From the NCBI GenBank assembly GCA_035499295.1, contig DATJZG010000034.1, forward strand, positions 8,861 through 72,860: a stretch of DNA of 64,000 nucleotides, given 5' to 3'. Under the pieces are notes generated by a model that searched no databases, had not been told where the DNA came from, and was given only the letters and a program-made list of their open reading frames with translations. Positions 53,003-61,930 of this stretch are shown here, piece by piece. Within the stretch, counting starts at the first letter, position 1, and each line of letters starts with the position of its first letter. The position numbers were made by a program, and so were the translations under genes. The DNA comes from DATJZG01 sp035499295 (GTDB taxonomy: Bacteria > Myxococcota > Myxococcia > Myxococcales > Anaeromyxobacteraceae).

Positions 53003-54246
53003 GGGGCCTCCGGCGAGCGGCAGCCGAGCTGGAGGAGAGCGTCCGCATCGCCCTCTCCACCCTCGTCGGGAACCGGATGCGGAGCGCCCTCACCACGCTC
53101 GGCATCGTCATCGGCGTCACCACCGTCATCGCCATCGTCGCCGTCATCCAGGGGCTCAACTCGAGCTTCGAGACGCAGATCCAGAGCTTCGGGGCGCACA
53201 CCCTCTACGTCTCCCGCTGGAAGTGGATGAACCTCTCCGGCGACTGGTGGAAGTACCGGAACCGCAAGCCCATCGGGGAGGTGGAGCTCGGTGCCATCTC
53301 GCGGGAGTCGTCCCTCGCCCTGGCGGTCTCGCCGGTGATCCCGCTCACCGCCGCCGCCGCCGCCGGGGAGCACTCCCTCTCCGCCGTTCAGCTCGACGGG
53401 GTGGGCTCCGAGTACCTGCGGGCGAACGGCGGCTCGGTGGTGGCGGGGCGCTTCCTGGTGGAGGGGGATCTGGAGGCGACGAGCCACGCGGCGGTGCTGG
53501 GCGCGGACGTGGCCGACCACCTCTTCCCCGGGCAGGCCCCCGAGGAGGTGGTGGGGCGGCGGGTGACGCTCTCCGGCCACCCGTTCCGCGTGGTGGGCCT
53601 GATGGAGCGGCGCGGCCGCTTCCTGGGGATGGCGATGGACAACAACGTCTTCCTCCCCTACACGACCTTCGGACGGCTCTTCGGGCCGAAGCGTCCCATG
53701 TACATCGCGGTGGCGGGCCCTCCCGGGAGGCTCTCGGAGCTGGACGACGAGCTCACCGGGATCCTGAGGCGGGCGCGCCAGGTGGCGCCCGGCCGCGCCG
53801 ACGACTTCACCCTGAACCGCCAGGAGCAGTTCCTCAAGGTCTACCAGGGGCTGACGAACGCCCTCTACGGCGTGGCGGTGGGGGTGGGGCTCATCACCCT
53901 GGTGGTGGGCGGGATCGGGATCATGAACATCATGCTGGTCTCGGTGCACGAGCGCACCCGGGAGATCGGCGTACGGCGAGCCCTGGGGGCGCGGCGCTCC
54001 ACCATCCTGGCCCAGTTCCTGGTGGAGTCGGCCTTGGTGGCGGCTCTCGGGGGAGCCATCGGGACGGGGCTCGGCCTCGCCATCGCGGAGGGGGTGGCGC
54101 TCACCACCCCGCTCGCCGCCGCGGTGAAGCCGTCGGCGGTGGCGCTCGGCCTCGGCTTCTCGGCGGCCACCGGCCTCGTCTTCGGCACCTGGCCGGCCTG
54201 GCGCGCCGCCCACCTCGACCCGGTGGAGGCGCTGCGCTACGAATGA
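52999..54246 (+). CDS. ABC transporter permease (MacB/FtsX type), first
   Basis: A 415-aa permease with a cytoplasmic N-terminus. The first membrane segment is in RSALTTLGIVIGVTTVIAIV (near residue 30), followed by a large periplasmic domain (about 60-280) and three C-terminal segments, including GVGLITLVVGGIGIMNIMLV and HERTREIGVRRALGARRSTI (coupling helix). It ends DPVEALRYE. It is coupled to both neighbours by 4-nt overlaps. Confidence 0.92.
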   Translation: MRGLRRAAAELEESVRIALSTLVGNRMRSALTTLGIVIGVTTVIAIVAVIQGLNSSFETQIQSFGAHTLYVSRWKWMNLSGDWWKYRNRKPIGEVELGAISRESSLALAVSPVIPLTAAAAAGEHSLSAVQLDGVGSEYLRANGGSVVAGRFLVEGDLEATSHAAVLGADVADHLFPGQAPEEVVGRRVTLSGHPFRVVGLMERRGRFLGMAMDNNVFLPYTTFGRLFGPKRPMYIAVAGPPGRLSELDDELTGILRRARQVAPGRADDFTLNRQEQFLKVYQGLTNALYGVAVGVGLITLVVGGIGIMNIMLVSVHERTREIGVRRALGARRSTILAQFLVESALVAALGGAIGTGLGLAIAEGVALTTPLAAAVKPSAVALGLGFSAATGLVFGTWPAWRAAHLDPVEALRYE

Positions 54247-55472
54247 CCGGGCTCCTCGACACGCTCGGCATGGCGCTCTCGACCCTGCGGGCCAACCCGC
54301 TGCGATCGGCGCTCACCCTGCTCGGGATCGTCATCGGGGCCTCGACGGTGGTGGCCATGATGGCCCTCACCGAGGGGCTCCGCGAGAAGGTCACGAGCGA
54401 CCTCGCCTTCCTGGGGGCGAGCTCCTTCCGCGTACAGAAGTTCCCGGTCTTCATGAACGACGAGGCCTGGCAGAAGTACGCCAAGCGCCGCCCCCTCACC
54501 CGGGAGCAGTGCGAGGGGCTGCGCGGCCTGCCACACGTCGCGGAGGTCTCCGTGGAGGCCTGGAGCGAGTGGCCCGATCGCGTCTGGACCCGCAACCGGG
54601 CCACCCAGCCCAACGTGTGGATCGTCGGCGGCCAGCCCGACTACGAGCCGGCGAACGGGATCGCCGTGGCTGCCGGCCGCTTCCTCTCCGCCACCGACCT
54701 GGAGATGGGGCGGGCGGTGGCCTTCCTCGGCGCCGACGTCGCCGACCTGCTCTTCCCCGGGGAGGACCCGGTGGGCAGGGAGGTGCGCATCCGCTCCTCC
54801 GCCTTCACCGTGGTGGGCGTGGCCGAGCGGCGGGGGAGCGTCCTCGGCCTGGAATCGAAGGACGGGTTCGCCGTCATCCCGCTCGACCACTTCTCCACCG
54901 TCATGGGCCGCCCCCAGTCCTTCCTCGTCACCGTCGGCGCCACCGGGCCCAAGGAGGTGGGCCGGGCGATGGACGAGGTGGTGGCCCAGCTGCGCCGGGC
55001 GCGGGGCCTCCTCGGGGACGAGGAGAACGACTTCGCCGTCTTCACCAACGACTCGGTCTCCGAGACGCTCGACAACATCCTGCGGATCGTGGCGGTCGCC
55101 ACCTTCGCGGTGTGCGCGCTGGCGCTGCTCGTCGGCGGCATCGGCATCATGAACATCATGCTGGTGTCGGTGACCGAGCGGACCCGGGAGATCGGGGTCC
55201 GGATGGCGCTCGGCGCCCGGCGGCGCCGCATCCTCTCGCAGTTCGTGGTCGAGTCGACCGCGCTCTCGGCACTGGGAGGCGTGCTGGGCGTGCTCCTCGG
55301 CGCCGGCGTCGCCGTCCTCGCCCGCGAGATCTGGCAACTTCCGGCGAGCATCCCGGCATGGGCGGTGTTACTCTCCCTCGTCTCCGCGTCCGGGGCGGGC
55401 CTGCTCTTCGGCATCTATCCTGCCCTGCGCGCGAGCCGGCTCGACCCGGTCGAGGCCATGCGCACGGAGTAG
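54243..55472 (+). CDS. ABC transporter permease (MacB/FtsX type), second
   Basis: A 409-aa permease paralogous to the one before it. It shares the N-terminal ANPLRSALTLLGIVIGASTV segment, ALLVGGIGIMNIMLVSVTER and the VRMALGARRRRILSQF coupling helix; the ends are DPVEAMRTE here and DPVEALRYE there. The periplasmic domains differ more. The pair probably forms a heterodimer, with the ATPase dimer below. ATG 54243 overlaps the preceding TGA. Confidence 0.93.
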   Translation: MTGLLDTLGMALSTLRANPLRSALTLLGIVIGASTVVAMMALTEGLREKVTSDLAFLGASSFRVQKFPVFMNDEAWQKYAKRRPLTREQCEGLRGLPHVAEVSVEAWSEWPDRVWTRNRATQPNVWIVGGQPDYEPANGIAVAAGRFLSATDLEMGRAVAFLGADVADLLFPGEDPVGREVRIRSSAFTVVGVAERRGSVLGLESKDGFAVIPLDHFSTVMGRPQSFLVTVGATGPKEVGRAMDEVVAQLRRARGLLGDEENDFAVFTNDSVSETLDNILRIVAVATFAVCALALLVGGIGIMNIMLVSVTERTREIGVRMALGARRRRILSQFVVESTALSALGGVLGVLLGAGVAVLAREIWQLPASIPAWAVLLSLVSASGAGLLFGIYPALRASRLDPVEAMRTE

Positions 55473-55492
55473 GGAGGGGCGGTCGCCACATC

Positions 55493-56182
55493 GTGGACAA
55501 GACGAAGCTCAAGCGAGAGATCCGCGGCTGGGTCCTGACCATCCTCGGGGTGCTGGCCTTCCGCACCCTGCTCTACGAGGCCGTCTACATCCCCTCGGGC
55601 TCGATGATCCCCACCCTGCAGATCGGCGACTACGTGGTGGTGGAGAAGTGGGCCTACGGCGCGAGACTCCCCTTCACCGAGCGGGCGCAGCTCATGTGGT
55701 CCTCGCCGAGGCGCGGCGACATCGTGGTCCTGCTCGCACCTCCCGGGAACCCCCGCAACGACGACCTCATCAAGCGGGTGGTGGGCGTGGCGGGCGACAC
55801 GGTGGAGGTACGGGACGGAGCGCTCTACCTGAACGGCACCCCGGTCCCGCGCAAGCCGCTCGACGGCCCCTGCTCCTACGAGAACAAGAGCGAGGGCGGG
55901 CCCTGGCGCGAGCAGCCCTGCGCCGCCGCCGAGGAACAGCTCGACGGGCACCGCTACCTCACCTACTGCACCCCGGGGCTCGAGTGCGGCGACATCCCGC
56001 CCACGGTGGTGCCCCCGGGCACGGTCTTCCTGGTCGGCGATCACCGCGACCACAGCGCCGACAGCCGGGTGTTCGGGCCGGTGCCGGTCGACCGCATCAA
56101 GGGGCGCGCCTGGAACGCGCTCTTCTCCTGGGGTCCGGACGGGCTGCGCACCGACCGGCTCTTCCACAACGTCCAGCACTAG
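55493..56182 (+). CDS. lepB: signal peptidase I
   Basis: A 229-aa type I leader peptidase with one N-terminal membrane segment (residues 12-30). The Ser-Lys dyad is Ser37 in YIPSGSMIPTL and Lys94 in DDLIKRVVG; VGDHRDHSADSRVFGPV is the family's box E. It starts with GTG (55493). It lies 20 nt after the exporter permease and could be cotranscribed, or be independent. The Cys-containing insert near 122-165 is longer than in E. coli-like cores. Confidence 0.93.
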   Translation: MDKTKLKREIRGWVLTILGVLAFRTLLYEAVYIPSGSMIPTLQIGDYVVVEKWAYGARLPFTERAQLMWSSPRRGDIVVLLAPPGNPRNDDLIKRVVGVAGDTVEVRDGALYLNGTPVPRKPLDGPCSYENKSEGGPWREQPCAAAEEQLDGHRYLTYCTPGLECGDIPPTVVPPGTVFLVGDHRDHSADSRVFGPVPVDRIKGRAWNALFSWGPDGLRTDRLFHNVQH

Positions 56183-56185
56183 CGA

Positions 56186-56731
56186 TCACGGGAACCAGCG
56201 GTTCGCCGACAGGCCGGCGACGGGGGCTACGGGCGGGAAGGGCAGGACCGGGGCCGGTCCCGGGTCGAGAAGCGCCTCCCGCACCCGCACCGCCGCCAGC
56301 GGGACCGCGGCCGCCACCGCCGGCGTGAGCCCCACCTCCACCGTGGCCATGTCGGCCACCTCGATGGCGACCACGTCCACCCTCGACGGCACCGGCGCTC
56401 CCAGCGCGGCGGCGGCGCGGATCGCCGAGGGCAGGCCGAGCGAGTGCGGCGACGGGCCGGGCGCCGAGCGCACCTCCGAGAGCGGGAAGGCGCTCACGGT
56501 GCCGGGAGCCCTCTTCCCGGTGGAGACCGCGTCCACCACCACCACCCGCTCGAAGCCCTCCATCTCGTCGAGCAGGTAGAGGCCGGAGAGCGCGCTCATG
56601 CGGATCTCGGCGCCGGCGGGGGGGTCGGCGAGGAGCGCCTCCGCCACCCGGTAGCCCACCCCGTCGTCCCGGCGGATGCGGTTGCCGAGGCAGAGGACGA
56701 GGGCGCGATGGGTTCGGGTGGAGTCGGACAT
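56186..56731 (-). CDS. [NiFe]-hydrogenase maturation protease
   Basis: A 181-aa HyaD/HycI-type endopeptidase that cleaves the C-terminal tail of the large subunit after nickel insertion. It carries VLCLGNRIRRDDGVGYRVA with the Ni-sensing Asp, VVVVDAVSTG with the second Asp, and SPHSLGL with the His. It is the last gene of the leftward hydrogenase operon, 21 nt after mvhA, whose product ends in a 27-residue extension suitable for cleavage. Confidence 0.92.
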   Translation of the reverse strand: MSDSTRTHRALVLCLGNRIRRDDGVGYRVAEALLADPPAGAEIRMSALSGLYLLDEMEGFERVVVVDAVSTGKRAPGTVSAFPLSEVRSAPGPSPHSLGLPSAIRAAAALGAPVPSRVDVVAIEVADMATVEVGLTPAVAAAVPLAAVRVREALLDPGPAPVLPFPPVAPVAGLSANRWFP

Positions 56732-56752
56732 GTCGGTTTTTTTCTCCGTGGA

Positions 56753-58216
56753 TCAGGTGCCGCGAGCGAGGATGTTCCTCACCTCGCCGTCGGGGCCGCG
56801 CAGGGTGACTTCCATGGGCATCTCCCCGGGGAGGGAGTGCGAGGCGCAGGCGTTGCAGGGGTCGTAGGCCCGGAAGGCGGTCTCGAGGACGTTCAGCGCC
56901 CCCTCGTCCACCTGGCCGCCGTGGATGACCTCGCGCGCCGCCTTGCGGATGGAGATCTGGACCGGGCCGGCGTTGTGCTGCGAGGCCACCACCAGGTTCA
57001 CCATGGTGAGGAGGCCGCGCTCGTCGGTGCGGTAGTGGTGGAGGAGGGTGCCGCGCGGCGCCTCCACCATCCCCACCCCCTCGGTGGGCTTCTCCGCCGG
57101 GAGCCGGCGCACGTCGGGGTCGAGCAGGTCGGGGTGGTGCGCGAGCCGCTCCACCTCCTCGGCCGCCTGCAGGGCCTCGACGAGCCGCGCCCAGTGAAAG
57201 GCGAGGGTCTGGTGGGCGGGCTTGCCGAGGGCGGCGAACATCCGCTGCGCCTCCGCCTCGGCCCGGGGGGAGGCCATGCGTTCGGCGGCGTTGAGCCGCG
57301 CCAGCGGGCCGACGCGGTAGAGGCCGCTCTCCGGCCCCTCCTCGAAGCCCCTCCAGCCGTGCGAGCGCAGGTAGGGGAACTTCACGTACGTCCAGGGCTC
57401 GACGTGCTCGGCGATGTGCTCGAGGTAGCTCTCGGGGCCGAAGCGGAGCTTCTCCCGCCCGGCCGGGTCGACCACGCGCGCCGTTCCCCGGTAGAAGGCG
57501 AGGCGCCCCTCCGCGTCCACGAGCCCCATGGAGTGGTGGTCGAGGCGGAAGGCCGGGCGGGAGAGCATCTCCAGGTACTCGCTCGAGCGCAGCGCGCCCC
57601 CGGCGAAGGCATCGAGGGTGAAGGCGGCGAAGTCGACGAGCTTCGGCGCCACCTCCCTGAGCCTCGCCACCTGGTCCGGGCCGAGCGGGCGCGAGACCCC
57701 GCCGGGAAGCGCGAACACCGGGTGCGCCGCCCGCCCGGCGATGCTCCCCATGAGATCGCGGGCCAGCTTGCGCGCCTCGACCACCCGGCGCCCGAGGTCC
57801 CGCCCGAGCTTGTCCATGACCCCGAAGACGTTCCGCCTCGCCGGCTCCGCCCGGGTTCCGAGCACCACGTCCGGCCCGCCCAGGTAGTAGAAGTGCAGCG
57901 CGTGGTCCTCGAAGAGGAAGAGGTCGTAGTAGAGCTCGCGGATCCGGTGCGCCGACTCCGGCGGCTCGACCCGGTAGACGGCGTCGAGGGCCCGCGCCGA
58001 GGCGATGTGGTGCGCGGCCGGGCACACCCCGCACACGTGCGCCGTGATCCGCGGCATCTCCACCGCCGGCCGCCCCAGGCAGAAGCGCTCGAAGCCCCGC
58101 AGCTCCGGGACCTGCAGCCAGGCCTCGGCGACGTCGCCCCTCTCGTCGAGGATCACCTCCACCTTGCCGTGCCCCTCGAGGCGGGTGACCGGGTCGATGG
58201 TGATGCGCCGGCTCAC
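56753..58216 (-). CDS. mvhA: [NiFe]-hydrogenase large subunit, MvhA-like (group 3)
   Basis: A 487-aa catalytic subunit. N-terminal Ni ligands: Cys62 and Cys65 in HVCGVCPAAHH. C-terminal ligands: Cys454 and Cys457 in DPCNACASH, His460 being the expected cleavage boundary, with 27 residues after it. VSRRITIDPVTRLEGHGKVE is the usual start. It begins with GTG 58216, overlapping the mvhDG stop by 4 nt. It resembles the F420-nonreducing MvhA of methanogens and its bacterial HdrA-linked relatives. It oxidises H2 or evolves it. Confidence 0.93.
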   Translation of the reverse strand: MSRRITIDPVTRLEGHGKVEVILDERGDVAEAWLQVPELRGFERFCLGRPAVEMPRITAHVCGVCPAAHHIASARALDAVYRVEPPESAHRIRELYYDLFLFEDHALHFYYLGGPDVVLGTRAEPARRNVFGVMDKLGRDLGRRVVEARKLARDLMGSIAGRAAHPVFALPGGVSRPLGPDQVARLREVAPKLVDFAAFTLDAFAGGALRSSEYLEMLSRPAFRLDHHSMGLVDAEGRLAFYRGTARVVDPAGREKLRFGPESYLEHIAEHVEPWTYVKFPYLRSHGWRGFEEGPESGLYRVGPLARLNAAERMASPRAEAEAQRMFAALGKPAHQTLAFHWARLVEALQAAEEVERLAHHPDLLDPDVRRLPAEKPTEGVGMVEAPRGTLLHHYRTDERGLLTMVNLVVASQHNAGPVQISIRKAAREVIHGGQVDEGALNVLETAFRAYDPCNACASHSLPGEMPMEVTLRGPDGEVRNILARGT

Positions 58217-59658
58217 GCCTTGCCCCCGCGCCCGCCGGCGGTTCCGGAGGCGAGTCCGTAGCGGTAGAAGGTTCCCACCGGATCGGCGAGCTGCGCCGAA
58301 AGCTCGCCGAGCCGCCCCTCGTCCCCGCGGAGGAGCGAGGCCACCGCGGAGAGCATGGCCGCGCCCGGGTCGTCGACCCCCTCGAGCGGCCCGCCGCACC
58401 CGCGGCAGGGCATGTGGGCGCCGAGGCAGCCGGGCTCGCAGCCGCGGCGGGTGGCGGGCCCCATGCACACCATTCCCTGGGCGAGGAAGCAGACCCCGGG
58501 ATCGGGCGCGGTGGTGGCGAGATCCGGCAGGGCCTCGAGCTCGAGCCGCACGGGCCTGGAGCCGCGGCGCTCGCACGCCTGGCAGAGGGGCTCCGCGGGC
58601 GCGAGCACCGCTCCCCGCGGAGGCAGGTCGCCCGAGAGGATGCGCCGCAGGGCCCGGGCGAGGACGGCCGGCGCCGGCGGGCAGCCGGGAATGGTGTAGT
58701 CCACCTCCGCCACCCGGGAGAGCGGCAGGGCGTGGGGGAGGAGCCAGGGCAAGGTGGCGTCGGCCCCGCCCACCCGGGCGAGCTCCCCGGGAATGGGGCC
58801 GTCGGCGCCGTCGAGCGAGGGAGCCTCCCGGTAGGCGGTGGAGAGGATCTCCCCGCGCTCGGCCAGGTTCCCGAGCCCGACGATCCCGCCGGTGTGGGCG
58901 CAGGCGCCGAAGGCCACGAGGAGCCGGGACTTGCGGCGCAGGAGCCGGGCCCAGTCCTCCTGCTCCTCCAGCCGCACCGCCCCGTTCAGGAAGGTCGCGG
59001 CGAGGGCGCCGTCGGGAAGGGCCTCGATCGACTCCCGCTTGGCGTCGAGGGCGAGGGGCCAGAAGACCACCTCGGCCCGGCCCAGCGCCGAGGGGAGCTC
59101 CTCCGCCAGGTCGAGGACGGCCTCCTCGCATCCGCCGCAGGAGGCGTTCCAGTAGAAGGCCACCTTGGGCCTCGCGCCGTCTTCCGGCCCCGCCCCGGGC
59201 GCCGGCTCGGGCGGGCGGCCGGCGGAGGAGCGGAGCTCCGCCTCGTCGAGCCCGCGGGCGGAGAGGCGCAGCGGGCCGAGGGCGCGCAGCGACTCGGTCA
59301 TCTCCCGGACCACCGCGGCGAACCGCTCGGCCTCGGATCCTCCGATCCACTCGAGGCGGAAGCGCCTCTCCGAGACGCCCAGCTGCTCGAGGGTGCGCCG
59401 GAGGAGGGCGTGTCGCGCCGCCGCCCGGAGGTTCCCGTCGACGTAGTGGCAGCTGCCGGGGTGGCATCCGGCGACGAGCACCCCGTCGGCGCCCTCCCGG
59501 AAGGCCCGCAGGACGACGGCCGGCTCGACGCGACCGGTGCACATCACCCGCACCGGGAGCAGGCTGTGCGGGTAGCCGAGCCTCGACCTCCCGGCCTGGT
59601 CCGCCGCCGCGTAGGCGCACCAGTGACACAGGAAGGCGACGATCCGCGGCTCGGCCAA
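58213..59658 (-). CDS. MvhD-MvhG fusion (hydrogenase delta + small subunit)
   Basis: A 481-aa protein joining two subunits that are usually separate. Residues 1 to about 130 are MvhD: VAFLCHWCAYAAADQAG, VRVMCTGRVEPAVVLRAFREG and VAGCHPGSCHYVDGNL, its [2Fe-2S] cysteines. A Pro/Gly-rich linker follows (about 150-165). Residues about 168-481 are the small subunit MvhG: NASCGGCEEAVLDL, AFGACAHTGGIVGLG, DYTIPGCPPAP, and ferredoxin-like cysteines in MVCMGPATRRGCEPGCLG and MPCRGCGGP. It likely relays electrons from MvhA to HdrA in one chain. It starts at ATG 59658, 9 nt after the tusA-like gene. Confidence 0.88.
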   Translation of the reverse strand: MAEPRIVAFLCHWCAYAAADQAGRSRLGYPHSLLPVRVMCTGRVEPAVVLRAFREGADGVLVAGCHPGSCHYVDGNLRAAARHALLRRTLEQLGVSERRFRLEWIGGSEAERFAAVVREMTESLRALGPLRLSARGLDEAELRSSAGRPPEPAPGAGPEDGARPKVAFYWNASCGGCEEAVLDLAEELPSALGRAEVVFWPLALDAKRESIEALPDGALAATFLNGAVRLEEQEDWARLLRRKSRLLVAFGACAHTGGIVGLGNLAERGEILSTAYREAPSLDGADGPIPGELARVGGADATLPWLLPHALPLSRVAEVDYTIPGCPPAPAVLARALRRILSGDLPPRGAVLAPAEPLCQACERRGSRPVRLELEALPDLATTAPDPGVCFLAQGMVCMGPATRRGCEPGCLGAHMPCRGCGGPLEGVDDPGAAMLSAVASLLRGDEGRLGELSAQLADPVGTFYRYGLASGTAGGRGGKA

Positions 59659-59667
59659 GCGCGCTCC

Positions 59668-59892
59668 TCAGTACTGGATCTGGATGGTGAGCTTGGGTGG
59701 GGTGCCGCGGACGGCGAGCACGGTCTTGCCGCGGCGCTCGCAGAAGGAGCGCACGTCCCTCTCGAAGGTGGGGCAGTCCGCGGTCACCTCCACGATCGTG
59801 CCCGGGGGAGTGGCGGCGGTCTGGTTGCCGAGCACCAGCACCGGATGCGGGCAACGCAGGCCACACGCGTCGATTCGCTGGAGCTTCACCAT
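59668..59892 (-). CDS. TusA/SirA-like sulfur-carrier protein
   Basis: A 74-aa protein: RIDACGLRCPHPVLVLGNQ with the CPxP motif (Cys14) of TusA, a second conserved Cys in VTADCPTFERDVRSFCERRG, and the beta-alpha-beta fold length. It is wedged between hdrA (6-nt gap) and mvhDG (9-nt gap), so it is part of the operon. TusA proteins carry persulfide sulfur; here the role could be sulfur transfer to or from HdrA. Confidence 0.88.
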   Translation of the reverse strand: MVKLQRIDACGLRCPHPVLVLGNQTAATPPGTIVEVTADCPTFERDVRSFCERRGKTVLAVRGTPPKLTIQIQY

Positions 59893-59898
59893 GGCGAG

Positions 59899-61848
59899 CT
59901 ACGTCCTTCTCTCGGGGTGCGTGGCCGGGCGGAGGAGTCCCGAGATCTCCTCCGCGAGCTGCAGGGCGGTGAAGTGGGGAGCGGCGATGGCCGCGGCCGG
60001 GCAGGCGGCGGCGCAGCTGCCGCAGCCCCGGCAGAAGGACGGCTCCACCCGGGAGACGCCCAGGAAGCGATCCGGCGCGATGGCGCCGAAGGGGCAGACG
60101 GAGGCGCAGACGCCGCAGGACGCGCAGCGGTTCGCGTCCACCTCCGCCGCCAGCGGCTCGAGGACGAGCCTCTCCCCCGGGTCGAGGCTCGAGAGCACCT
60201 GGCCGGCGGCGGCGAGCCCGTCCCGCACCGCCTCGTCCACGGGGCGCGGGCCGCCGGCGGCGCCGGCGACATAGATGCCCGGCACCCGCGACGAGGTGGG
60301 GTCGAGGGGAGTGGTGCGGTCCCTGAGGAAGCCGTCCTCCGAGAGGGCGATGCCGAGCCGCCTCGCCAGCTCCGCGGTGCCGGGCGCGGGACGCGGCGCC
60401 TGCCAGACGGCGACGAGCTCCGCCCTCTCGACCGCCCCCCCGGTCAGGCGCGCCACGAGCTCGCGCTCCTCTGCCACCCCCTCCACCCCCTCGAGCGCGC
60501 CCTCGACGAGCCGCACCCCGGCAGCGACGAGCCTGGCCGAGAGGCCCGCACAGAGCGGGGTGTGATGGAGCCCGCCCGCGACGGCGACCGCCACGTCCGG
60601 ATTCTTCCTCCGAGCGACGAGCGCCAGCTTGGCCAGCTCGTCCGGCCAGAGCCGGTCGACGGCCCCCTTGCCTGGCGCGAGCAGGAGCGAGCGCGGCGGC
60701 GAACCGTCGGGACGAGAGAGCCGCCCCAGGGTGGGGCCGCTCGGGTGCAGCATCCGCTCCAGCTGCCAGGCGGTGAGGACCTCCCTCCCCGCCGGCGCGG
60801 GGGGCGTCTCGAGCCCGGTGGCGAGGATCACGGCGCCGCAGCGGAAGGCGCGCTCCCCCGGCGGCTCGTCGAGGTGGATGGCGCCGGCGGGGCAGGCGTC
60901 GGCGCAGGCGGTGCAGTCGCCGCCCGAGAGGTGGAGGCAGGCGTCGTCGACGGCCGCCGCGTTGGGGAAGGCCCCGGGATGGGGGATGCCGACGGCGCTG
61001 CGACGCCCGAGGCCGTCGGCGGTGGGGAGCTCGACGGGGCAGATGGAGGCGCAGCCTCCGCATCCCAGGCAGGCGGCCGGGTCCACCCGGCGGGGATGGA
61101 GCGCCACCCGAACGGTGAAGTTCCCCACCGAACCCTGGACCTCCCGCACCTCGGCCCGCGAGAGGACCTCGATGTTCGGGTGGTGGAGGACGGCGTCGAG
61201 CGCCGGAGCCATGAGGCAGGAGGCGCACTCGGTGGCGGGGAAGACCTCGTCGAGGAGGTTCACCCGCCCACCCAGGGCCGGCTCGCGCTCGACGAGGAGC
61301 ACGCGCCGCCCCCTGCGCCCCAGCGCCAGGGCCGCCGAGACGCCGGCCGCGCCGGAGCCCACCACCACCGCGTTCCCGGAGACCTCGACCTCCCGGCGCG
61401 GAATGGCGACGTGGTGCCTGACCCGGGCGAGGGCGGCCCGGACGAGCGAGCGGGCCTGGGCGGTCGCCTCCGCCGGGTCGCCGCCCAGCCACTCGCCCTG
61501 CTCGCGCAGGTTCACCATCTGCAGCCGCTCGGGGTCGGTGCCGCCCGAGGCGAGGACGGAGCGGAAGGTCTCCTCGTGCTCGCGGGGGGAGCAGCCGGCG
61601 ATGACCACGCTCGCGACGCGGTCCAGCCGGATGCGCTCCGCGAGCCAGCTCTTGCCCGCCGGGGAGCAGAGGAGGGGGAAGCTCGCCACGAGGTCGGCCT
61701 CGGGCCACGCGGCGGGGGCCGCGAGATCGCCGAGCCGCACCACCTCGCCCAGGTTGGGGCCGCAGTGGCAGAAGACGAGCGCCGTCCTTCCCGGAACCCC
61801 CCCGGGGCATGCGACACCCTGTGGGGCGGTGTCGCGAACGACGCACAA
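59899..61848 (-). CDS. hdrA: HdrA-like FAD iron-sulfur protein (electron bifurcation)
   Basis: About 649 residues. It begins TALVFCHCGPNLGEVV, with the HdrA N-terminal Cys site; then AVVVGSGAAGVSAALALGRR (FAD, near residue 140), ATECASCLMAPALDAVL, CLGCGGCASICPVELP, DCTACADACPAG, and a C-terminal pair CASCGVCASVCPFGA and CRGCGSCAAACPAAAI, so several [4Fe-4S] clusters. The start is uncertain: TTG 61848 (20 residues before the conserved part) or TTG 61884. No HdrB or HdrC is encoded in the operon. It likely couples H2 to a ferredoxin and a second acceptor. Confidence 0.85.
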   Translation of the reverse strand: MCVVRDTAPQGVACPGGVPGRTALVFCHCGPNLGEVVRLGDLAAPAAWPEADLVASFPLLCSPAGKSWLAERIRLDRVASVVIAGCSPREHEETFRSVLASGGTDPERLQMVNLREQGEWLGGDPAEATAQARSLVRAALARVRHHVAIPRREVEVSGNAVVVGSGAAGVSAALALGRRGRRVLLVEREPALGGRVNLLDEVFPATECASCLMAPALDAVLHHPNIEVLSRAEVREVQGSVGNFTVRVALHPRRVDPAACLGCGGCASICPVELPTADGLGRRSAVGIPHPGAFPNAAAVDDACLHLSGGDCTACADACPAGAIHLDEPPGERAFRCGAVILATGLETPPAPAGREVLTAWQLERMLHPSGPTLGRLSRPDGSPPRSLLLAPGKGAVDRLWPDELAKLALVARRKNPDVAVAVAGGLHHTPLCAGLSARLVAAGVRLVEGALEGVEGVAEERELVARLTGGAVERAELVAVWQAPRPAPGTAELARRLGIALSEDGFLRDRTTPLDPTSSRVPGIYVAGAAGGPRPVDEAVRDGLAAAGQVLSSLDPGERLVLEPLAAEVDANRCASCGVCASVCPFGAIAPDRFLGVSRVEPSFCRGCGSCAAACPAAAIAAPHFTALQLAEEISGLLRPATHPERRT

Positions 61849-61914
61849 GTCCCCGTCGTTCCTGGAGTCAGCTTTCTTTTTCAACGCCGGAACAATCAAG
61901 CAGTGGCTTGACTT

Positions 61915-61930
61915 GCTCCTCGCGTGCCAT
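61915..61930 (-). promoter_or_regulatory. candidate sigma-54 promoter of the hydrogenase operon
   Basis: The minus strand reads ATGGCACGCGAGGAGCA. The -24 box TGGCACG is perfect and GG and GC are 10 nt apart, but the -12 box is GAGC instead of TTGC. The predicted +1 (about 61903) leaves a 55-nt leader to TTG 61848. Confidence 0.35.

Noticed and set aside
56753..61846. A 1697-codon frame on the minus strand spanning the hydrogenase region
   Set aside because: Only the part 56753-58216 (mvhA) is protein-like; the rest is Arg/Gly/Pro-rich shadow of mvhDG and hdrA, which have proper motifs in other frames.
61904..61917. TGGCTTGACTTGC on the plus strand as a sigma-54 promoter
   Set aside because: GG and GC are 8 nt apart instead of 10, and no rightward gene follows.
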